This document shows positions 36,001-39,265 of a stretch of DNA of 39,265 nt, piece after piece (position 1 is the stretch's first letter; each line of letters begins with the position of its first letter). Both the position numbers and the translations under genes were made by a program. Location of the stretch: positions 1-39,265 of the forward strand of contig JABXKT010000011.1 of the NCBI GenBank assembly GCA_013619155.1, read 5' to 3'. Below the pieces are notes generated by a model. It saw only the letters and a list, made by a program, of their open reading frames with translations, was not told the DNA's origin and did not search any database. The stretch is from Desulfobacteraceae bacterium (GTDB lineage: Bacteria; Desulfobacterota; Desulfobacteria; Desulfobacterales; Desulfolunaceae).

Positions 36001-39000
36001 GACTCGGGTCGAGACGGTATCGGCCAGAGCGACCAGCGGTGATGTCTACCTGCTGGAGGGTGACGCCCTGATCGTGGGTGACACGAGCGCAAAGGTCCAG
36101 CGGGTGACTTCCTCCAACGGACTGACCGAGATGATAGACGCCACGCAGAGCGACATCCTGACGATCGGCGGTAATGGTAGCATCGTAATTCGGACAACCA
36201 GCGGTAGCATCACCTTGAATGACGGGACGGCGGCGGATAACACGGCGGTATCGGCCAACGGCAGCGGCAACATACTGATCGAGGCGCTGCACGCGGGCAC
36301 GGATATAACGGCCAATGCGGACATTGAGTCGGGTAGCGGCCACATCACGGTCCTGGCTGCACAGACGGTGACCTTCAACGTGGCAGCGGACATAGCAACC
36401 GCCGACAGTGGTACAATCTATCTGGAAGGTACCAGCGGCAACGTGATCCAGGCCGACGACAGCCGATTTACGGCGGTAGACGGTGACATCCGTGTGGTTG
36501 CCGGCGGTACGATCAGCCTCGGCGGGGTAACGACTGAGGCAGGTGTTTCCCTGATCGCCGGAACGTCGATTCTTGACAGTGGTTCGGTATCCGGCGGGGA
36601 AGACGTTATCGCCCAGACGCTTCGTATGACGGCAGGGACGGCCATCGGCACCAGCGGTGATCATATCGAGACCCTTGTCGAGACGGTATCGGCCAGAGCA
36701 GCCAGCGGCGATGTCTACCTGCTGGAGAGTGACGGCCTGATCGTGGGCGACACGAGCGCAACGGTCCAGCGGGTGACTTTGTCCAACGGGCTGACCGAGA
36801 CGACGGATGCTACGCAGAGCGACATCCTGACGACCGGCGGCAACGGAAGCATCGTGATCCGGACGACCAACGGCAGCATCGTATTAAATGATGGAACAGT
36901 TTTGGCAGACGGCAGTGACGGGACCGACAACACGGCGGTATCGGCCAACGGCAGTGGAAACATACTGATAGAAGCGCTGCATGCGGGTACGGATATCACG
37001 GCCAACGCGGACATTAAATCGGGCAGCGGCCACATCACGATCTTGGCAGCGCAGACGGTGACCTTCAACTTGGCAGCGGATATAGCAACCGCCGACAGTG
37101 GTACGATCTATGTAGAGGCCACTATCGGTGACGTCACACAGGCCGACGATAGCCGATTTACGGCGGCAGACGGTGACATCCGCATGGTCGCCGGTGGTAC
37201 GATCACCCTTGGTGGGATAACGACCGCCAGTGATGCATCCCTGATCGCCGGTGTTTCGATTCTCGACAGTGGCTCGGTATCCGGCGGGGAAGACGTCATC
37301 GCCCATACGCTTCGTATGACAGCAGGGACGGGTATCGGCACCAGCGATGAGCATATCGAGACCCGGGTCGAGACGGTATCGGCCAGAGCGACCAGCGGTG
37401 GCGTCTATCTATTGGAGAGTGACGGCTTGATCGTGGGCAACACGAGCGCAACGGTCCAGCGGGTGACTTTGTCCAACGGGCTGACCGAGACGATAGACGC
37501 CACGCAGAGCGATATCTTGACGACCGGTGGCAACGGCAGCATCGTAATTCGGACGACCAACGGCAATATCCTATTAAATGATGGGACGGTACTGGCGGAC
37601 GGCAGTGCCGGGAGCGACAACACGGCAATATCGGCTGCCGGTAGCGGTAACATACGGATAGAGGCGCTGCACGCAGATACGGATATCACAGCCAACGCGG
37701 ATATCCGTTCCGGGACGGCGGCCATCACCGTGCTGGCCGGTCGATCGATTGTATTTGAGACCGGAGCCGATGTGATCACTACCTCCTTCGGTGATATCGA
37801 TGTTGAGGCGGGGACTGGTTCGATAACTCAGACCGATGGTACCCGTTTTACAACCACCGACGGCAACGTCCGCCTGTTGGCGTCCCAAAATGTCAATCTT
37901 GCGAGTATCAGCACTGCGGGTGATGTCTCCATTACCGCGACAGCCGGATCTATCCTGGACAATGGAGGCACCCACACCGATGTGATTGGCTACGGCTTGC
38001 GCCTTAAGGCAGGTATTGGCATCGGAACCCTGGGCACCGGAGCGAACGGGCTGGAAATCAAGGTGAATACGATCAGTGCCCGTGCTACGTCCGGGGGAAT
38101 TCATATCGTTGAAACCGACGATATCTATGTTGGTGATGTGATTGTAAGCGTTGAAAAGGTGGGCGTGACAGGAAGTACGACCCCTGAAGCAGACGCAACC
38201 CAGTCTGATTTGCGCACCACAGCCGGTAACGGATCCATCGTCTTGTGTACTCCCCATGGGTATATCTCCTTAAGTGATGGCAGCGCAGAGGCTGGAGACG
38301 GTGCCGTCTCTGCCCACGGCAGCGGCAATGTGCTTATTAGCGCTGGTCAGACGGTGATTGCGAATAAGAATGCCGATATTCTTTCGGATTTTGGGCATGT
38401 GAGCGTCCGTGCCGGCAGTAAGGTGACGTTTAGGGAAGATGCGGATATCCGGACGGCCGGAGGTGGTACCATTGATGTAGAGGCCAGTACGGGCGAGATA
38501 CTACAGCATTTCACCAGTATGTTTCACTCCGATACGGGCACTATTCGTCTGCTGGCAGAGACCGACGCCACCATTGGCGATATCGTAAGCGACGGCGGTG
38601 TTTCCATTACCACAACGGACGGATCGATCATCGATGCCGATAATGCCGGTGATACCGATGTCGATATTACCGCAAGGGACCTGATCCTTTCAGCAGGAAT
38701 GGCCATCGGTGGATCGATAAACCATCTTGAGAGCGAGGTCATCAATCTCACAACTCAATCCACGGCAGGCTCCACCTTTATTATAGAGAGCGACAGCATC
38801 ATCGTGACGAACCTGAGCATGACGGTTCAACAGGTGAATGATGATGCGAGTACGACCGAGACAGACGCGGTCGTCCAGGAAGACCTGATCAGCGGTGGGG
38901 ACTTGGTCCTTGCAAGCCTTAACGGCTTTGTCACGGTGAACGGCGGAACGGCAACCGCTGCCGCCGGCATCAGCGCCGCCGGCGATATCCTGATCTCAGC

Positions 39001-39265
39001 GGGCGAGACCAGCGAAGAGACAGACAGCGATGTGACCCTGAACGCCTCGGTGACCAGTACGGGCGGGAGCATTAGCGTTATCGGCAGAGACGGGATCTTC
39101 CAGACGGCCACTGGGGACATACGGGCAAGCGGTACCGAGAAGACCATCGACCTCAAAGCCGATGCTGGCATCACCATGGTGGACGGCGCCCTGACCCAGA
39201 GCACCAAGGGCAACATCCGCTACGAAGCGACGGCCGGTGACATCACCCTGGGCGAGATCCATGCG
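2..39265 (+). CDS. Giant repetitive haemagglutinin-like/RTX-like surface adhesin, interior fragment (both ends outside window)
   Basis: A single open frame fills the window: codons start at position 2 and continue to the last base, 13,088 codons, no in-frame stop. No start or stop is present, so it extends at both ends. Codon use supports it throughout (GCC, ACC, ATC, GGC, GAT dominate) and the translation keeps recognisable repeats in phase end to end, so there is no frameshift. Modules in order are FAFEKS/calcium-loop repeats, a beta-rich segment, RTX nonapeptides, beta-helix, 67-residue repeats, beta-helix, a beta/gamma-crystallin cassette, beta-helix, 111-residue repeats, beta-helix and 225-residue superrepeats. 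I found only five Cys (codons at 11315, 21611, 23165, 35138, 38246) and no membrane segment or catalytic motif. The architecture resembles the giant haemagglutinin-like proteins of Chlorobium chlorochromatii and similar giants. Export and adhesion are inferred; exporter, signal peptide and anchor are not visible. An enzymatic role is unlikely from what is seen. Confidence 0.95.
1163..1198 (+). other. EF-hand/dockerin-like calcium loop 1
   Basis: The 12-residue loop DSNENGLFDADE has Asp/Asn/Glu at positions 1, 3, 5, 9 and 12 and Gly at 6, matching the canonical calcium loop. It follows a GPYF motif. Flanking helices of a true EF-hand are not obvious, so a stand-alone dockerin-type loop is more likely. 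Confidence 0.7.
2387..2422 (+). other. EF-hand/dockerin-like calcium loop 2
   Basis: The loop DSDGDGDVDSQD has acidic residues at 1, 3, 5, 9 and 12 and Gly at 6. It follows GPYFV, the same context as loop 1, and precedes the DAVGLVV strand. Confidence 0.75.
3554..3589 (+). other. EF-hand/dockerin-like calcium loop 3
   Basis: The loop DSNEDGIIDDAD has ligand residues at 1, 3, 5, 9 and 12 and Gly at 6. It is followed by NGDAIGLVI, the conserved exit of this repeat. Confidence 0.75.
4124..4159 (+). other. EF-hand/dockerin-like calcium loop 4
   Basis: The loop DINGDGVIDDSD is preceded by GPYRT and followed by NGDAIGLAI. It is the closest match to loop 3, so these two units are probably a more recent duplication than the others. 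Confidence 0.75.
5687..5725 (+). other. EF-hand/dockerin-like calcium loop 5
   Basis: The loop DADNDGLLDQINE keeps the acidic/Asn ligands at 1, 3, 5 and 9 and Gly at 6. It is followed by GAVGLVIDDVDFGMAI, the consensus exit of the repeat. Confidence 0.7.
6035..6172 (+). other. Four back-to-back calcium-binding loops
   Basis: Four D-x-N/D-x-N/D-G/N loops follow each other with almost no spacer: DANGDGILNTYDE, DLNHNGLLDLGE, DLNGNNLLEVTE and DLDRDGKLD. Ligand positions 1, 3, 5 and 9 are Asp/Asn/Glu in each loop except the first, which has Asn at 9. Tandem acidic loops of this kind are seen in thrombospondin type 3 and in bacterial adhesin stalks, where calcium rigidifies the chain. Elsewhere in this protein the loops occur singly, so this is a local expansion lying between a SINYQTSFAG stretch and a NSAVILDFDE strand. 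Confidence 0.75.
6428..6463 (+). other. EF-hand/dockerin-like calcium loop after the quadruple array
   Basis: The loop DSNDDGRIDESD has ligands at 1, 3, 5, 9 and 12 and Gly at 6. It follows GVGGYWQ, a variant of the GPYRT lead-in, and precedes DSAVGLAVEDLDIG. Confidence 0.75.
6551..8650 (+). other. Beta-rich segment without calcium loops (part of the giant CDS)
   Basis: About 700 residues with alternating hydrophobic patterns and little local repetition. Recurrent short phrases such as LKGEFGI, MKGSVDI, VSGFVRSDGDFSISGK and FYGHVWGSVAVSID suggest loosely repeated amphipathic antiparallel strands. The C-terminal part is aromatic (DISWSWGEPP near 8435) and leads into the RTX block. The calcium loops and FAFEKS motifs of the preceding array are lost or degenerate here. 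I do not recognise a named domain. A beta-barrel or beta-solenoid would fit the pattern, but this is inference. Confidence 0.6.
8651..9220 (+). repeat. Degenerate RTX-type (GGxGxD) calcium-binding nonapeptide block
   Basis: Nine GGxGxD-like motifs occur within about 190 residues: GGAGND, GGAGTD, GGDGDD, GSGDD, RGGND, GDGDD, GDGAD, GAGDD and GGAGRD, the first at 8651 and the last near 9185. Between them are short hydrophobic stretches as expected for the parallel beta-roll of RTX proteins, which folds on binding calcium outside the cell after export. Spacing is irregular (about 18-36 residues), unlike a tight haemolysin array, so several rolls are probably imperfect. RTX blocks usually sit near the C terminus of type I-secreted proteins. 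Here the block is internal, with more than 10,000 residues after it, so it cannot by itself indicate type I secretion. Confidence 0.85.
9221..10906 (+). other. Haemagglutinin-like beta-helix segment 1
   Basis: About 560 residues of short Gly/Asn-turn beta strands (phrases like GNIDVVLAEKDSL and GGGSISLRADDV) as in filamentous-haemagglutinin-type right-handed beta-helices. A SMRDIDAFAGGFSLLQIG motif lies at 9872-9934 and is discussed with its two relatives. The segment connects the RTX block to the 67-residue repeats. The family assignment rests on pattern rather than on a specific homologue. Confidence 0.6.
9872..9934 (+). other. 'GF..I.IG' beta-helix motif, copy 1
   Basis: A DLSMRDIDAFAGGFSLLQIG stretch. 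The pattern leucine, acidic pair, DI/EL, then GF and I-x-IG recurs at 27953 and 28784 and is common in haemagglutinin-like giant proteins, where it seems to mark the entry to a new helix section. Confidence 0.55.
10907..12343 (+). repeat. Seven tandem 67-residue 'WG...LGY' repeats
   Basis: The LGY motif (LRY once) falls at 11012, 11213, 11414, 11621, 11825, 12026 and 12227, spacings 201, 201, 207, 204, 201, 201 bases. Each unit has an acidic-aromatic WG motif, a GTPxxGTxF turn, an amphipathic helix of the form LTxAQRxVVxxxLGY, a YYNPxA segment and an FxxGxDYxN segment. The QR-VV-LGY part looks helical, unlike the surrounding beta-rich protein. The first unit is the most diverged. One of the protein's few Cys lies in the third unit (11315). 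Two stray copies occur in the 16.3-18.3 kb cassette. I cannot assign a named family or a ligand. Confidence 0.9.
12410..12445 (+). other. EF-hand-like calcium loop at the repeat/beta-helix junction
   Basis: The loop DADGDGQFDELQ has Asp at 1, 3, 5 and 9 and Gly at 6; position 12 is Gln rather than Glu/Asp, so affinity may be lower. It sits directly after the last 67-residue repeat, separate from the N-proximal loops. Confidence 0.65.
13769..14119 (+). other. Inserted module with DLVADLQQAINSA helix
   Basis: About 117 residues within the beta-helix with a different pattern: a strand (VTLELSIDLG), an RGD at 13835, an amphipathic helix (GDLVADLQQAINSA near 13868), a strand pair (LTVRLSNGRLMITG) and a FTQDAVASRRR end. 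Strand-helix-strand modules of this kind, with a 'T/S-x-x-DLVxxINxA' helix, recur in giant bacterial surface proteins and loosely resemble the helix in the 111-residue repeats downstream. No named family assigned. Confidence 0.5.
16502..16720 (+). repeat. Dispersed copy of the 67-residue repeat (a)
   Basis: Order YYNPNAxEG, FIEGIDYHN, VNWG, then LNDAQRNAVLNTLHY. This is the same module as at 10907-12343, with LHY in place of LGY and a longer loop after WG. Confidence 0.8.
17057..17239 (+). repeat. Dispersed copy of the 67-residue repeat (b)
   Basis: Order AYYNPTADTG, a shortened FIPDTDF segment, IDWAAYG in place of WG, GTAF, then NADQKLAVADSLGY. Diverged but collinear with the tandem units. 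Confidence 0.8.
17240..17779 (+). other. Trp-rich stretch of unknown fold, before the crystallin domain
   Basis: About 180 residues with at least ten Trp, including the paired SYQWWAENWLW near 17683. I see no repeat, no known catalytic motif and no helix-rich pattern. Dense surface Trp/Tyr could bind carbohydrate, but this is only suggested by composition. It lies between the second stray 67-residue repeat and the beta/gamma-crystallin domain. Confidence 0.5.
17780..18046 (+). other. Beta/gamma-crystallin domain
   Basis: About 89 residues (window residues 5927-6015) in two Greek-key halves. The first opens with VTFYKDNWFGGWYQAF, the classic F/Y-x-x-x-x-F-x-G start, and ends with NNDYSSVSI. 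The NNDYSS (17894-17911) matches the N/D-N/D-x-x-S/T-S calcium motif of microbial crystallins. The second half opens with VTVYDGDWFDTG and ends with WDNDIEMVRVY, where the calcium motif is degenerate. Length fits a single domain. Microbial members bind calcium and gain stability from it. A role as an adhesive or stabilising head is inferred. Confidence 0.85.
18311..21181 (+). other. Haemagglutinin-like beta-helix segment 3
   Basis: About 957 residues of beta-helix-like strands with phrases such as ENITIETRDDIFLGG, GTVTLRADQHIVVG, GDIVLDIRGSI and GTIEVSSGGTMYV. It resumes directly after the aromatic cassette and ends where the 111-residue repeats start. A small less regular part (about 20581-20700, with a helical PEALKAILEAREAEA) may be a short inserted hairpin. 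An RGD lies at 19307. Confidence 0.65.
21182..25498 (+). repeat. Thirteen tandem ~111-residue 'YSFxLAG' repeats
   Basis: The opening motif (QAAMYSFTLAG and variants) occurs near 21242, 21566, 21896, 22229, 22553, 22889, 23249, 23567, 23917, 24230, 24590, 24920 and 25250, mean spacing about 334 bases. Each unit has YSFxLAGDTxxF, an S-D/N-D-G-x-x-T-G-D-G loop, a V-x-V-V strand, TLTIHVxxDGTSTT, a helix DVVAAIN and FFDA. The strand-plus-helix TLTIHV...VVAAIN part resembles the flagellin 'IN' motif (Flagellin_IN type), a pattern-level similarity only. Copies are diverged, the two near 22229 and 22553 being the most alike. The acidic GDG loop might bind calcium. Function unknown; a stalk of globular beads is plausible. 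Confidence 0.9.
27953..28009 (+). other. 'GF..I.IG' beta-helix motif, copy 2
   Basis: The stretch LDNDELGNIQDGFQEIVIG. It has the L-x-x-x-E/D-L/I...GF...I.IG pattern and is followed by a RIQIG strand. Confidence 0.65.
28784..28846 (+). other. 'GF..I.IG' beta-helix motif, copy 3
   Basis: A SLDDIDALQDGFSSITIG stretch, the best match of the three copies, followed by a GDIFIGARDG strand. Confidence 0.65.
29498..29629 (+). repeat. Tandem 66-base (22-residue) beta-helix rung duplication
   Basis: Two adjacent 66-base units (29498-29563, 29564-29629) encode LEATGxIxTGAxIANSGxGAIT, and a third starts at 29630 but diverges at once. The 22-residue period equals one turn of a typical right-handed beta-helix, which supports the fold assignment. 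Confidence 0.8.
29750..39265 (+). repeat. Fourteen ~225-residue haemagglutinin-like superrepeats, continuing past the window end
   Basis: A marker of the type LFITESDGLxVG occurs near 30017, 30662, 31358, 32000, 32699, 33350, 34028, 34688, 35357, 36047, 36716, 37406, 38102 and 38777. Spacings run from 642 to 699 bases, always a multiple of three, mean about 674. Each unit runs GNIRYEA..., a WGxVSIVSGGSILD-like strand pair, KELRLxA.., GIGxxxNHLETEV, the marker, VNRV, a GGxLVLxTxxGSI block, GNILLQA, then ITxMADG. The last bases start a further unit (GNIRYEATAGDITLGE). Strand/turn spacing is that of a beta-helix, so each unit may be about ten rungs. Copies are diverged except in the 34802-37714 block. 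Confidence 0.9.
34802..37714 (+). repeat. Recently amplified block of near-identical superrepeats
   Basis: Within the 225-residue array, units starting at the marker positions 35357, 36047, 36716 and 37406, plus most of the unit before, are highly alike in DNA. Comparing about 200 bases of the 35351 and 36710 copies by eye, I count roughly nine of ten bases identical, with many differences at third codon positions. Conserved phrases include SILDSGSVSGGEDVIA and GSGNILIEALHAGTD. Unit lengths are 690, 669 and 690 bases. The 21-base difference is an in-frame loss of seven residues near 36230. Similarity fades after 37714. Confidence 0.9.

Noticed and set aside
34802..37714. A CRISPR array or insertion-sequence repeats
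   Set aside because: The repeats are ~670-690 bases, directly adjacent, in frame and coding. There are no short palindromic repeats with unique spacers and no terminal inverted repeats or transposase.
2..39265. Several separate adjacent adhesin genes instead of one
   Set aside because: Module changes at 10907, 16322, 21182 and 29750 come with no stop, no gap and no convincing ribosome binding site, and the frame is the same on both sides.

Overview
The whole window is the inside of one enormous protein-coding gene on the + strand. Reading codons from position 2, I translated the frame line by line and met no stop codon up to the last base. That is 13,088 consecutive sense codons with neither the start nor the stop in view. 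Nothing else in the window looks like a gene: no intergenic gap, tRNA, rRNA, promoter, terminator, CRISPR or mobile element. Shorter open frames on the other strand and in other frames are shadows of this one. The protein is rich in Gly, Thr, Asp, Ala, Ile and Val. It has only five cysteines that I could find and no hydrophobic membrane segment. This is the profile of a giant secreted or surface-anchored, beta-rich, repetitive adhesin-like protein. I estimate at least 1.3 MDa for the visible part.

The source is probably a Gram-negative bacterium with a moderately high G+C genome. I cannot name the taxon. The closest architecture I know of is that of the giant haemagglutinin-like 'symbiosis' genes of the green sulfur bacterium Chlorobium chlorochromatii (Cag_0614/Cag_0616, which are also reported to carry RGD and beta/gamma-crystallin motifs). 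Similar giants occur in Desulfobacterota, Planctomycetota and Omnitrophota.

Layout from N to C within the window. (1) 2-6550: about ten diverged units of 155-270 residues, each opening with a GGFAFEKS-like motif, many carrying an EF-hand-like D-x-D-x-D-G calcium loop. One place (6035-6172) has four loops back to back. (2) 6551-8650: amphipathic beta-rich segment without calcium loops. (3) 8651-9220: degenerate RTX (GGxGxD) nonapeptide block. (4) 9221-10906: haemagglutinin-like beta-helix segment. (5) 10907-12343: seven tandem 67-residue 'WG...LGY' repeats. (6) 12344-16321: beta-helix. (7) 16322-18310: an aromatic-rich cassette interrupting the helix, with two stray 67-residue repeat copies, an unrecognised Trp-rich stretch and a convincing beta/gamma-crystallin domain. 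(8) 18311-21181: beta-helix. (9) 21182-25498: thirteen tandem ~111-residue repeats. (10) 25499-29749: beta-helix. (11) 29750-39265: fourteen ~225-residue superrepeats running off the end, including a recently amplified near-identical block at 34802-37714.

Read as one molecule, it looks like a very long fibre. Stiff beta-helical rods are punctuated by tandem globular repeats, and at least three different kinds of calcium-binding element are spread along it. The likely role is cell-cell or cell-surface contact outside the cell, folding after export into calcium-rich medium. That role is inference; the secretion signal, anchor and any dedicated exporter lie outside the window.
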